This document shows, piece after piece, positions 36,851 to 45,207 of a stretch of 64,000 nucleotides of DNA. Numbering within the stretch: the first letter of the stretch is position 1; each line of letters opens with the position of its first letter. The DNA lies in NCBI RefSeq assembly GCF_026125825.1, contig NZ_JAHCKK010000004.1:49627-113626 (forward strand), given 5' to 3'. Below the pieces are notes generated by a model. That model did no database searches. It had not been told where the DNA came from and was given only the letters and a program-made list of their open reading frames with translations. A program made the translations under genes and the position numbers. This DNA is from Hydrogenophaga sp. Its GTDB lineage: Bacteria; Pseudomonadota; Gammaproteobacteria; Burkholderiales; Burkholderiaceae_C.

Positions 36851-37831
36851 ATGAATCGACGCATTGCCTCTTTGCTGGCGGTCCTCGGACTGCTGGCCAC
36901 CACGCCGGCCGCTCTGGCGCAGGCCCCATACCCCAGCCGGCCCATCCGCCTGGTGGTGCCCTATCCCGCGGGCGGGGGGACGGATGTGGTAGCGCGCAAG
37001 GTGGCCGAGATGGCCAGCGTTCGTCTGGGGCAACCCATCGTGATCGACAACAAGCCGGGGGCCAATGGCTCCATCGGAACCGGTGAAGTCGCCAGAGCCG
37101 CCGCGGATGGCTACACCCTCGCATGGGCCATTCCGGACTCGCTCATCAGTGTGGCGTCGTTGGTGAAGTCTCCGAGCTACGACGCGCGACGGGATCTGAC
37201 GGCCATCGTCCGATTGGTGGCTTCGCCCGTAGCGGTGATGACGAGCACGGACTCGGACATCAAGAGCGTGCAGGATCTCCTGGCACGCGGTCGCGCGCAA
37301 CCCGGAAAGCTCACCTACGGCTCCTGGGGGCCAGGAACACTGCCGCACCTGCTCATGGCGACCATCGATCCCAAGGACGAAGGCCGGTTCGTGCAACTGC
37401 CCTACCGGGGGCAGGCGCCCGCGATCCAGGATGTCGTGGCGCGTCAGATCCAGATTGGGTTCGCGCCGCCGCACATTGCCGCCCAGTACGTGCAGAAGGG
37501 CATGGCTCATGTGATCGCCGTGGTCAGCGACGAGCGCTCCGCCTTGATGCCCCATGTGCCAACGCTCGCGGAGCAGGCTGTAGAGGGCGACTTGGCCCGC
37601 TCGAGGTTGTGGATGGGGGTTGTCGGTCCCCGCGGCCTGCCTGCTTCGGTGGTCGACCGTCTTTCCACGGAGTTCACGGCCGTGGTGGCGTCGCCGGATT
37701 TCAAGTCCTTTCTGTCGCAGGTTGGCATGGCCCCCTATGTGGCGCAGTCAGGCGACTTTTCGGCCCAGATCGGCAAGGAGTTCGTGACAACCAACAGCCT
37801 CATCAGAAAGCTGGGCGTGGTCGCCGAATGA
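36851..37831 (+). CDS. Bug/TctC-family periplasmic substrate-binding protein
   Basis: 326 aa with a signal peptide (MNRRIASLLAVLGLLATTPAA..., cleavage after ALA-Q at about 23). The mature start PYPSRPIRLVVPYPAGGGTD and later IVIDNKPGANGSIGTGEVARA are the TctC signature of Burkholderiales Bug receptors, which bind carboxylates. No TctA/TctB membrane partners are near, common for orphan Bug proteins, which may signal or share a permease. AGGAGA ribosome site. Confidence 0.88.
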   Translation: MNRRIASLLAVLGLLATTPAALAQAPYPSRPIRLVVPYPAGGGTDVVARKVAEMASVRLGQPIVIDNKPGANGSIGTGEVARAAADGYTLAWAIPDSLISVASLVKSPSYDARRDLTAIVRLVASPVAVMTSTDSDIKSVQDLLARGRAQPGKLTYGSWGPGTLPHLLMATIDPKDEGRFVQLPYRGQAPAIQDVVARQIQIGFAPPHIAAQYVQKGMAHVIAVVSDERSALMPHVPTLAEQAVEGDLARSRLWMGVVGPRGLPASVVDRLSTEFTAVVASPDFKSFLSQVGMAPYVAQSGDFSAQIGKEFVTTNSLIRKLGVVAE

Positions 37832-37850
37832 CGCGTGGCGTGGGACGCTT

Positions 37851-38999
37851 ATGACCATCGAATTCCGCCCCAGCTGGCTGGACGAAGACCTGGCGATGTA
37901 CCAGGACACCGTCGTCCGATTCGTCGAAACCGAGATGCTGCCGAACGACGAGGCGGCGCGCCACCAGGGCCACGTCGGCCACGACCTGTGGAAGCGCGCC
38001 GGTGAACTCGGCGTGCTGTGCTCGGACATCCCCGAGGCTTACGGCGACGGCGGTGGCGACTTCCGCCACGAGGCCGTGCTGTACGACGCCATGAGCCGGC
38101 GCGGCCTCACCGGCATGAGCCCGTCGGTGCACAGCATCGTGGCGCACTACTTCCTCAACCACGGCACCGAGGCCCAGAAACAGAAGTGGCTGCCGCGCCT
38201 GGCGCGCGGCGAGATCGTGGGCGCGATCGCCATGACCGAACCCGGCACCGGCTCGGACCTGCAGGGCGTGCGCACCCGCGCCGAGAAACGCGGCAACCGC
38301 TATGTCATCAATGGGTCCAAAACCTTCATCACCAACGGCTACCTCGCCGGCCTGGTGCTGGTGGTCTGCAAGACCGACCCGACGCAGCGCGCGCGCGGCA
38401 CCTCCATACTGATCGTGGAGACCAAGGACCTCAAGGGCTACCGCGTGGGCCGCGTGCTCGACAAGATCGGCCTGAAGGCGCAGGACACCTCCGAGCTGTT
38501 CTTCGACGACGTCGAGGTGCCCGAAGAGAACCTGCTCGGCGGCGCCGAAGGCCAGGGCTTCTTCCAGCTCATGTCCGACCTGCCCTACGAGCGCACCATC
38601 ATCGGTGTGATGGCCGCCGCCGCGATGGAAGGCGCCTACCAGACCACGCTCAACTACGTGCGCGACCGCAAGGCCTTCGGCCAGACCATCGCCGACTTCC
38701 AGAACACGCGCTTTCGCCTGGCCGAGATCGCCACCACCTGCCAGGTCGCGCGCGCCTTCGTCGACCAGTGCGTGGAAAAGCTCGTGGCCGGCCAGCTCGA
38801 CACCGCCACCGCTTCCATGGTCAAGCTCTGGAGCTCCGAGCAGCAGGGCCGCGTGATCGACGAGTGCCTGCAGCTGCACGGGGGCTACGGCTACATGAAC
38901 GAGTACCTGGTGGGCCGCATGTACGTGGACGCGCGCATCCAGCGCATCTACGGTGGCGCCAACGAGGTCATGCGCGAAGTGATCGCGCGCGCAATGTAA
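37851..38999 (+). CDS. Acyl-CoA dehydrogenase
   Basis: 382 aa, FAD enzyme. AIAMTEPGTGSDLQGVRTRA and NGSKTFITNGYLAG form the FAD/substrate motifs; LHGGYGYMNEY and IYGGANEVM near the C-terminus, the latter carrying the glutamate in the position of the catalytic base of short- and medium-chain enzymes. It introduces the 2,3-double bond; a racemase-corrected (S)-2-methylacyl-CoA would be a natural substrate (inference). Extremely strict GC-ending codons, unlike the upstream Bug gene. Confidence 0.88.
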   Translation: MTIEFRPSWLDEDLAMYQDTVVRFVETEMLPNDEAARHQGHVGHDLWKRAGELGVLCSDIPEAYGDGGGDFRHEAVLYDAMSRRGLTGMSPSVHSIVAHYFLNHGTEAQKQKWLPRLARGEIVGAIAMTEPGTGSDLQGVRTRAEKRGNRYVINGSKTFITNGYLAGLVLVVCKTDPTQRARGTSILIVETKDLKGYRVGRVLDKIGLKAQDTSELFFDDVEVPEENLLGGAEGQGFFQLMSDLPYERTIIGVMAAAAMEGAYQTTLNYVRDRKAFGQTIADFQNTRFRLAEIATTCQVARAFVDQCVEKLVAGQLDTATASMVKLWSSEQQGRVIDECLQLHGGYGYMNEYLVGRMYVDARIQRIYGGANEVMREVIARAM

Positions 39000-39318
39000 A
39001 GGAAATCCCCTCTGCATTCCCCAAATCGAAGTCCCGTTGAATTGGTGAGCCGCTCAGAAGTGGAGGGTGAAGGAGGAAATGCCCTGGAGTGCGCATTCTG
39101 ACCGCGAAATAGGGCAATCGCGACAACTAACGACCTCCGGTCGCAGCACTTTGGCGCCAGTTCAATTTTCGCGGTACATCGGAAGCGGTGAGCAGGGCTC
39201 AATCCGATGGAGAGCTCAATGTACCCGGTGCCAATTGCAAAGAGAGAAGTGTGAAGACTCTTGAGGACGCAGCACTTAAAGATATGAAGCCGCTTGACGA
39301 CATGTCCTGCGAACAAGC
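39000..39318. other. Intergenic stretch, no supportable gene
   Basis: About 320 bp of lower-GC sequence between the acyl-CoA dehydrogenase and the terminator of the XRE-ImmA gene. Only short frames without family resemblance; probably the edge between the catabolic cluster and another inserted segment. Confidence 0.5.
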
Positions 39319-39344
39319 GCAAAAAAGCCCGCGTCGTGCGGGCT
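39319..39344 (-). terminator. Rho-independent terminator of the XRE-ImmA gene
   Basis: On the minus strand AGCCCGCACGACGCGGGCT is followed by TTTTTT, about 15 bases after the gene stop. A clear stem plus T-run. Confidence 0.8.
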
Positions 39345-39357
39345 GTAGGAATGAAGG

Positions 39358-40434
39358 CTACTTGATGCGTCGCAGAGCAGTTGGCTTGCTAAGCCCATAC
39401 AAAGTCGCGATTTCGTCGTAGCGTAAATGGAACGCGCCCTCTAACTCCTGAACGCCGTAGCCGAAGGCGTCAGTGAGGTTGGAAATCAACGCGTGGGCCA
39501 GGGTGGGCGATTCAGGCTGGAGATCAAGTACTGCTGGCTCCCGTGTGCGGTAGCCCTTGAACGACATCTGACGCCACAGGTATGAGGAAGTCCCAGTATC
39601 GATCTTCCCAAGGGTTTTTGCCCGCACGATGATTGACCCCATCGAGGCGCGCCAGTAGGGCTTTAGCTGGGCAGCACGAGGCAAAGTCAGATCGCGAAGC
39701 TCGCCGCCAATGTCCTCCGCTGGCATAAGGAATGCGGCTGCGAAATCATCGGCTTGTTTTTCCATGTCTGGTGATGGAAATCGGTGCAAGATGATGTGAC
39801 CAAGTTCGTGGGCAAGGCTGAACCGTTGACGATCGCCCGGGAGATTTCTGTTGAGGAAGATCACCGGAGGCATCCCTGGAACCTGGTAGCTGGCGCCGTC
39901 GATGCGCGCAGCTTCCATGTCAGACTGGATGACGAGAATGCCAGCACGCTCGACGTACTCCATAAGAGATCGAATTGGTCCACGCGGAACGTACCAGGCG
40001 CGCCTCACCATCGCCGCGACTTCCTCAATGTCGGCAGCGTAGTCCTCCGCGTCATATCTTGGAAGGGGAAGCTCGGGTTCAAAGTCGACGGACTTGAGTA
40101 AGACTCGCGCGTGACCAAGCCTAACGCTCAATTCGGCGATGACTTTATCCAGGACCTTTTGACCGACAGAGGCCTGCTTCCGGTACATCGGATGAGCGCT
40201 AATTGGAGGCCCGTATTCACGTTCAGCTTGATAAAAGAAAGACTCCAAGCAGGAGAGGGCCTGTGTCAACTTGGCGATCTGTTGCTCAGTGGGGTCTTTC
40301 AGACCTTGCTCGATTTTCGAGATTGTTCCTTGCGTGACCCCGGTCTTCCCTTCCAAGTCCGCTTGGCTGTATCCGAGCATCCGTCGCCGCACACCCACCA
40401 TCTCTGGGCGGAAAGCGCCATTAAGTTCTGCCAT
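39358..40434 (-). CDS. XRE-HTH plus ImmA/IrrE-type metallopeptidase
   Basis: 358 aa. HTH_3 at about 11-60 (RRRMLGYSQADLEGKTGVTQ) and a DUF955/ImmA peptidase domain with H209-E-L-G-H213 (SLAHELGHIILHRF). Proteins of this architecture act as site-specific regulatory proteases and as the antitoxin or sensor of toxin-antitoxin and anti-phage modules. It overlaps by 14 bp the gene upstream, which is probably its partner. Confidence 0.85.
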   Translation of the reverse strand: MAELNGAFRPEMVGVRRRMLGYSQADLEGKTGVTQGTISKIEQGLKDPTEQQIAKLTQALSCLESFFYQAEREYGPPISAHPMYRKQASVGQKVLDKVIAELSVRLGHARVLLKSVDFEPELPLPRYDAEDYAADIEEVAAMVRRAWYVPRGPIRSLMEYVERAGILVIQSDMEAARIDGASYQVPGMPPVIFLNRNLPGDRQRFSLAHELGHIILHRFPSPDMEKQADDFAAAFLMPAEDIGGELRDLTLPRAAQLKPYWRASMGSIIVRAKTLGKIDTGTSSYLWRQMSFKGYRTREPAVLDLQPESPTLAHALISNLTDAFGYGVQELEGAFHLRYDEIATLYGLSKPTALRRIK

Positions 40435-41032
40435 CGTTCGCCTCGCGCTTCACCTGGCTTTCCTCTGTTGGCTTTTTGGGCTTGATCATGCGCTCGGCCG
40501 GCGTGCCTCCAGTCGGTTGCTTGGGCAAAGAAATCACACTTTGACCATGATCCTCAGCCGAATCAAGCAAATCGATAGACCAAAGTAATTTCGAGCGATG
40601 GCGTTGAGCGATCACGATACGGTCGACTTCCGTTTGAAGATCATTCAGCGTGTAAACAAGCTCTAGGCGCACCACTCCTTCAAACAAGTCAACGCTGGCG
40701 TCATTGAAATCCAAGGCCGCCTGTGTTGGGTAGTTTCGAGAGAGCAGCTGGTTTGTGCCCTTCTTCATTCGTACGAAGAAGCTATTGCCCACGACCAGGC
40801 CTTGCCAATGGCGCATCACCTGAACAGAGATGCCCTCACGGCCCTCAAAGGTCTTCTTCGCACGGGCTAGAAATTGATTCCAGATCAAGGTAGCGCGGAC
40901 CTTAGGGTCCTGCATTGATGCGGAAAAGGGCGACTGAGCCCAGTCGTAGTGGGCTTGATAGATGAGATCGATCAGGTCGGGGTAGTACGGCTTAAGCGTC
41001 GAGTTCACTTGAGATTCTGTGGCGAAGGGCAT
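40421..41032 (-). CDS. Unknown protein coupled to XRE-ImmA
   Basis: 203 aa; family not recognised. No signal peptide or membrane segment. The N-terminal two thirds look globular (PDLIDLIYQAHYDWAQSP, VRMKKGTNQLLSRNY, VRLELVYTLNDLQTEVDRI) and the last about 45 residues are Lys/Glu/Pro-rich and likely disordered. The overlap with the XRE-ImmA gene suggests a functional pair, possibly toxin plus regulator. Confidence 0.55.
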   Translation of the reverse strand: MPFATESQVNSTLKPYYPDLIDLIYQAHYDWAQSPFSASMQDPKVRATLIWNQFLARAKKTFEGREGISVQVMRHWQGLVVGNSFFVRMKKGTNQLLSRNYPTQAALDFNDASVDLFEGVVRLELVYTLNDLQTEVDRIVIAQRHRSKLLWSIDLLDSAEDHGQSVISLPKQPTGGTPAERMIKPKKPTEESQVKREANDGRT

Positions 41033-41060
41033 GTTGCGGCGGTCGAAGTGGCGACGATCG

Positions 41061-41072
41061 CACTATATCGTG
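41061..41072 (-). promoter_or_regulatory. Candidate operator/-10 region for the XRE-ImmA operon
   Basis: CACTATATCGTG is symmetric except for one base pair and lies 29 bp before the ATG at 41032. On the minus strand it contains TATAGT. No good -35 at the ideal distance was found, so this is a tentative call. Confidence 0.3.
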
Positions 41073-41378
41073 AAACTACAGAATCAACGACAAAATATTC
41101 CAAAAATTATTCCGATGCCTCCTTGCGATCCTCGCAAGGCAGGGCAGCCAAGCAGACCCGACTCAACAAACTACCGTGCCAGCCGGGCCCTCCGGAAGGC
41201 AGAGTTTCACGATGAGAACATGTGGCGACTACTCATAACATGCGAAAGCATGTTGGAGTCTGCACACACGTTTGGGGTGGCGACGTTCCGCGAAGCGGAC
41301 GCCAGCCTTGTCACGGTGGGGTGTGATCGCCAGAGGCATGGAAGGCTTATAGAAATTGGCCTGCTCCGCGCGAGCCAT

Positions 41379-41398
41379 TTGCCTACAGATTGCCTACA
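41379..41398. repeat. Tandem TTGCCTACA repeat near tRNA-Thr
   Basis: Two perfect 9-bp copies with an 11-bp period, i.e. one helical turn, about 60 bp from the tRNA 3' end. Such tandem sites resemble arm-type or excisionase sites of tRNA-integrating elements, but no integrase is nearby. Confidence 0.4.
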
Positions 41399-41410
41399 AG
41401 GTTGTGCCAA

Positions 41411-41443
41411 GAAAAAACCCGCTACGAATATCGCAGCGGGTTT
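41411..41443 (-). terminator. Rho-independent terminator of tRNA-Thr
   Basis: On the minus strand AACCCGCT and AGCGGGTT pair around a short loop and run into TTTTTT. It starts about 14 bases after the tRNA CCA end. Confidence 0.8.
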
Positions 41444-41456
41444 CCCTTGGTTTTCA

Positions 41457-41532
41457 TGGTGCCGGAGAGATGAATCGAACACCCGACCTTCTCATTACGA
41501 ATGAGCTGCTCTACCGACTGAGCTACACCGGC
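41457..41532 (-). tRNA. tRNA-Thr (anticodon CGU)
   Basis: 76 nt including an encoded CCA. The acceptor stem GCCGGTG pairs with the 3' arm before discriminator A, with a T-loop GTTCGATTC and the D-arm GTAGCTCAGTCGGTAGAGC. The anticodon loop is TTCGTAA, giving CGU, which reads ACG. The layout matches the E. coli CGU isoacceptor. The 3' end faces the accessory region, a common integration site. Confidence 0.93.
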
Positions 41533-41601
41533 GAAGGCGTGATTATAGCCACGTAAACATGCAGCCCGGAACCGACTGGGCCGCTGTGCGTGCAAGGCGC
41601 G

Positions 41602-42039
41602 TCAGGATCCCAGGACCTGGTAGTCCCCCGTGCCCACCAGCAGCTGCCGTACCTGCGCGGCCACGCTGCCGAACAATGTGCGGGCCAGGCCATGGTCGTT
41701 GCCGTCCTGGCCCATCACGATGCGGTCACAGTGCAGCTCGCGCGCGGTCCGGGCAATGGTCTGGGCGCTGCGGCCGACGTGGACGGTGGCCTGGTACGGC
41801 ACGCCGGCCAGGTCGAGCAGGGCGCGGGCCGGCGCCAGGTCGTCCATGCCGGCGCCGTGTTGCAGGTCGTGCAGCTCATGGGCGCCGAAGAACATCGCGA
41901 CGTCGCCCGACACGCGCGGTTGCACGCTGAGCAGGTGCACCTCGGCCGGCTCCTGCTGGTACAGGCCGATGGCCCGGTTGACTGCGTCGCGGGTGCGCGC
42001 CGCGCTGAGTCCGTCGACAACGACAAGCATCTTGTGCAT
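41602..42039 (-). CDS. Universal stress protein (UspA family)
   Basis: 145 aa from the ATG at 42039 (MHKMLVVVDGLSAARTRD); the longer frame upstream is not coding-like and overlaps the TerC gene. C-terminal IVMGQDGNDHGLARTLFGSVA fits the ATP-binding glycine motif of UspA, slightly altered. Single cytoplasmic domain. 57 bp after terC, probably co-transcribed. Confidence 0.85.
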   Translation of the reverse strand: MHKMLVVVDGLSAARTRDAVNRAIGLYQQEPAEVHLLSVQPRVSGDVAMFFGAHELHDLQHGAGMDDLAPARALLDLAGVPYQATVHVGRSAQTIARTARELHCDRIVMGQDGNDHGLARTLFGSVAAQVRQLLVGTGDYQVLGS

Positions 42040-42095
42040 GGTGGTGGTTTCCTCGGGTTCGTGGCGTGCGTGGAATGTTGGTGTCGGTGGTGTCG

Positions 42096-42797
42096 TCAGG
42101 CGCCGCGGGTTTCGAGCGCGGCCTGTTGGGCCGACGCGCGGCTTTCCATCCATTTGCCCACCGCCACGACCAATACCGCGCCGGTGACGGGCAGCACCAG
42201 GTGCAGGTCGTGGTGGCTGCCGGCCCACCCCGCGATCGACGGGTCGCTGAACGCCATCTCGCCGGCGACCCAGCCGAGCAGGCCGGCGCCGAGCGTGATG
42301 ATGATGGGGAAGCGGTTCATCAGCTTGAGGATGACGGTGCTGCCGTAGATGATCAGCGGGATGCTGATCACCAGGCCGACGACGAGCAGCACGATGTCAC
42401 CCTTGGCAGCGGCGGCCACGCCGATCACGTTGTCCAGGCTCATCACCAGGTCGGCGACGATGATGGTCTTGATCGCGGCGAACAGGTTGGAGTGGCCTTC
42501 GAGGTCACCGCCCTCGTCGTCGCCGCTCAGCAGGCCGATGCCGATCCACAACAGCAGTGCGGCACCCACGAGCTTGAGGTAGGGCAGGCTGAGCAGGTAG
42601 ATCGCGAAGAACGTCAGCACGACGCGCAGCACGATGGCGCCGACGCTGCCGAACAGGATCGCCTTTTTTTGCTGCGATGGCGGCAGCGAGCGGCTGGCCA
42701 GCGCGATGACGACGGCGTTGTCGCCGCTGAGAACGATGTTGATCAAGATGATCTGGGACAACGCCAGCCAGAATTCTGGCGTCATGATGGTGGCCAT
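42096..42797 (-). CDS. TerC-family integral membrane protein
   Basis: 233 aa with about seven hydrophobic segments. Conserved acidic membrane motifs LSGDNAVVIALASRSLP and MSLDNVIGVAAAAKGD, typical of TerC/YjbE proteins linked to metal (Mn) export or tellurium resistance. The substrate is not shown. Preceded by a 229-bp spacer with repeated CGCTTACGG elements. Confidence 0.88.
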   Translation of the reverse strand: MATIMTPEFWLALSQIILINIVLSGDNAVVIALASRSLPPSQQKKAILFGSVGAIVLRVVLTFFAIYLLSLPYLKLVGAALLLWIGIGLLSGDDEGGDLEGHSNLFAAIKTIIVADLVMSLDNVIGVAAAAKGDIVLLVVGLVISIPLIIYGSTVILKLMNRFPIIITLGAGLLGWVAGEMAFSDPSIAGWAGSHHDLHLVLPVTGAVLVVAVGKWMESRASAQQAALETRGA

Positions 42798-42872
42798 CCG
42801 GTGCTCCTCTGCTTGGTGGGTCGATGTGCGGTGCCCGGGTGGGCGCGCGTATGTAACGAGCTTAAGCAGTCG

Positions 42873-42936
42873 CGCTTACGGCCTTCTGCCGGTTGGCTGT
42901 CGCCACGATGTCGGTTTGCTGTCGCCACGCTTACGG
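42873..42936. repeat. Repeated CGCTTACGG and GCTGTCGCCAC elements upstream of terC
   Basis: CGCTTACGG occurs at 42873-42881 and 42928-42936; GCTGTCGCCAC occurs twice in between. A related GCTTA lies at 42860. Tandem elements like these are typical OmpR-family response-regulator targets; the neighbouring regulator at 44417 is a candidate. Confidence 0.35.
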
Positions 42937-43026
42937 TGGCAGCGGCGTCCGTTCCTGGGCGCCATGCCGGTCAATCGCACGGCGCCGGGTCGCGCGTCGG
43001 CGCTTGCGCCGGTATTGCGCGGGCGA

Positions 43027-44430
43027 CTAATGGCTGGCCGCGGTCGGAAACACCACGCTGAAGGTGTTGCCGATGCCGTCGGTGTCGTCCTCCAGCGTGA
43101 TGCGCGCCTGGTGCAATGCGGCGATCTCGCTGACGATGGCCAGGCCCAGGCCGCTGCCGTCGACGTGGCTGCCCAGCAGCCGGTGGAAGCGCTCGAAGAT
43201 GCGCTCGCGCTCGTCCACCGGAATGGTCGGGCTGTCGTCGCTGATCGACAGTCGGGCCTGGCCGTCGCCGGTGCGGCCCACGGCCACGGTCACGCGGCCC
43301 TGCTCGCGGCTGTAGCGCACGGCGTTGTCGACCAGGTTGTTGATCAGCTCGCGCAGCCGGTCCGGGTCGCCGTCGATGGTCACCGTCTCGGCCGCCGGCT
43401 CGAAACCCAGGTCGATGCCGCGCTTGAGCGCGTCCGGCACCCAGCGCATGGCCACGTCCACCGCCAGCGCATTGAGGTCGATGCGCTGCATGTCCACCGT
43501 GTGGATGGCGCCGGGTTCGTTGCGCGCCAGCGTCAGCAACTGGCGCACCAGGCGCGACAGCCGCTCCGCGCCCAGGTGCAGCTGGGCCAGCGCGTGACGC
43601 ACCCGGGCCGGGTCGTCCTCGCGCAGTGCCATCTCGATCTGCGCCTTCAGGCCGCTGACCGGCGTTTTGAGCTGATGCGCGGCATCGGCGATGAAACGGT
43701 TCTGCACGTCCAGCGTCTGGCCTAGGCGCAGCATCAGCGCATTGATGTCATCCACCAACGGCCGGACCTCGCCCGGCACCCGGTCGAGCTCGATTGGGCT
43801 CAGGTCCACGTGCGAGCGGCTCGATACCGCGGTACGCAGCCGCTTGAGCGGCAGCAGGCCGCGCGAGACACCGACATACACCACGGCGCCGGCCAGCACG
43901 ATCAGCAGCAGCTGCGGCAGCACGATGCTGGCCAGGATCTCCAGCGCCAGCCGCTGGCGCCGGTTGCGCGTCTCGGCCACCTGCACCAGTACCGGGTCGG
44001 CGGTCGCGGCCGTGTCGTACGGCAACCAGAGCGCGACCTGCCGCACCGGCTCGCCGTGCAAAATGGCGTCGCCGAACCGCGCGGCCGGCGTGATCGTCTC
44101 CGTGGCGGGCCCCGGCGCGGCCAGTGCGGCATCGCCGCCGATCAGCACGCCGTCGCGCCGCTTCACGCTGTAGAACAGCCGGTCGTCCTGGTCGACCAGC
44201 AGCACCCGCTCCACCGCCGGCGTCATGTCGACCATGGGCCCGGCGCCGTTGGCCTTGACATGCAGCGCCACCTCGCGTGCGATCTCCTGCAGCGAGCGGT
44301 CGTGGGCGCGGTTCGAGAAATGCAGCGCAGCCCAGTAGCTGGCCGCGGTGTCGACGACCATCAGCGCCATCAGGGGCAGCAGCAGCCAGCCCAGCAGCTG
44401 GGTCTGCAGCCGCGGTTCAGCCCGGGCCAC
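43027..44430 (-). CDS. TctE/QseC-like sensor histidine kinase
   Basis: 467 aa from the GTG at 44430 (GGAG upstream), overlapping the regulator stop by 14 bp. A transmembrane helix near residues 12-32 (LLGWLLLPLMALMVVDTAAS) is followed by a periplasmic 2CSK_N-type domain, a second membrane segment (ILASIVLPQLLLIVLAGAVVYV), then HAMP-like region, H-box FIADAAHQLKTPVSGL, N-box ELINNLVDNAVRYS and G-box DGSGLGLAIVSEIA. It phosphorylates the cognate regulator. The signal is unknown; relatives sense carboxylates. Confidence 0.9.
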   Translation of the reverse strand: MARAEPRLQTQLLGWLLLPLMALMVVDTAASYWAALHFSNRAHDRSLQEIAREVALHVKANGAGPMVDMTPAVERVLLVDQDDRLFYSVKRRDGVLIGGDAALAAPGPATETITPAARFGDAILHGEPVRQVALWLPYDTAATADPVLVQVAETRNRRQRLALEILASIVLPQLLLIVLAGAVVYVGVSRGLLPLKRLRTAVSSRSHVDLSPIELDRVPGEVRPLVDDINALMLRLGQTLDVQNRFIADAAHQLKTPVSGLKAQIEMALREDDPARVRHALAQLHLGAERLSRLVRQLLTLARNEPGAIHTVDMQRIDLNALAVDVAMRWVPDALKRGIDLGFEPAAETVTIDGDPDRLRELINNLVDNAVRYSREQGRVTVAVGRTGDGQARLSISDDSPTIPVDERERIFERFHRLLGSHVDGSGLGLAIVSEIAALHQARITLEDDTDGIGNTFSVVFPTAASH

Positions 44431-45094
44431 CGTCGCGCTCCAGCAGGTAGCCCATGCCGCGCACGGTGCGGATCTCGAAGCCACGGCCTTCGAGTTTCTT
44501 GCGGATGCGGTAGATGTAGACCTCGATGGCGTTGGCGCCGACCTCGTCGCCCCAGCCGTACAGGTGGTTGACCATGTGTTCCTTGCTCACGACGCGCCCC
44601 TCGCGCAGCAGCAGCAGCTCGAGCACCGCGAACTCGCGCGCCGACAGGTCCACCGGCTGCTCGTCGTAGTAGACGCGCCGGCCCGCAGTGTCCAGGCGCA
44701 GTTTTCCGTGCATCAGCGATGGCGTCGGGTTGCTGCTGGCGCGCCGGATCAGCGCGCGCACGCGCGCCTCGAGCTCGGGCAGGTCGAAGGGCTTGGCCAG
44801 GTAGTCATCTGCGCCCAGGTCCAGGCCGCGTACCCGGTCGGCCAGCGTGTCGAAGGCGGTCAACATCAGGACCGGCAACGCCGACTTGCGCGCACGCAGG
44901 CGGCGCAGCAGGTCCAGGCCGCTCAGTCCGGGCAGGCCGATGTCGAGGATGGCCAGGTCGTAGATGTCCAGCGCCAGCACATGGTCAGCCTGCGCGCCGT
45001 CGCTGACCACGTCCACCGCATAGGCGGACTGCACCAGCGCGCGCGACAGCGCGTCGGCCAGTATGGCGTCGTCCTCGACCAGAAGAATCCGCAT
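44417..45094 (-). CDS. OmpR/PhoB-family response regulator (TctD-like)
   Basis: 225 aa from the ATG at 45094 (MRILLVEDDAILADAL). Receiver domain with phospho-acceptor Asp51 in LAILDIGLPGLSG and Lys in DYLAKPFDLPEL; C-terminal winged helix (LSAREFAVLELLLLREGRVV...EVYIYRIRKKLEG). It overlaps the kinase gene; a standard two-component pair. Confidence 0.92.
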   Translation of the reverse strand: MRILLVEDDAILADALSRALVQSAYAVDVVSDGAQADHVLALDIYDLAILDIGLPGLSGLDLLRRLRARKSALPVLMLTAFDTLADRVRGLDLGADDYLAKPFDLPELEARVRALIRRASSNPTPSLMHGKLRLDTAGRRVYYDEQPVDLSAREFAVLELLLLREGRVVSKEHMVNHLYGWGDEVGANAIEVYIYRIRKKLEGRGFEIRTVRGMGYLLERDGGPG

Positions 45095-45207
45095 GGCGAT
45101 GAAGGCCTGGCCGCAAGGCAGGCGTTGGCTTCGTGGGAAGCGTGATCGTACGGCATGCGCCAGACCCGCCGTGCCAGCGACGGCGGGCGCCGCACTGGGT
45201 GGCCGTC

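Larger units (their letters stand above)
41033..41410. other. Non-coding stretch between tRNA-Thr and the XRE-ImmA pair
   Basis: About 380 bp. It contains an AT-rich patch (41088-41112), a near-palindrome CACTATATCGTG at 41061-41072 that overlaps a possible -10 (TATAGT, minus strand) for the two-gene operon, and two tandem TTGCCTACA copies at 41379-41387 and 41390-41398. No gene is supported. Confidence 0.45.
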
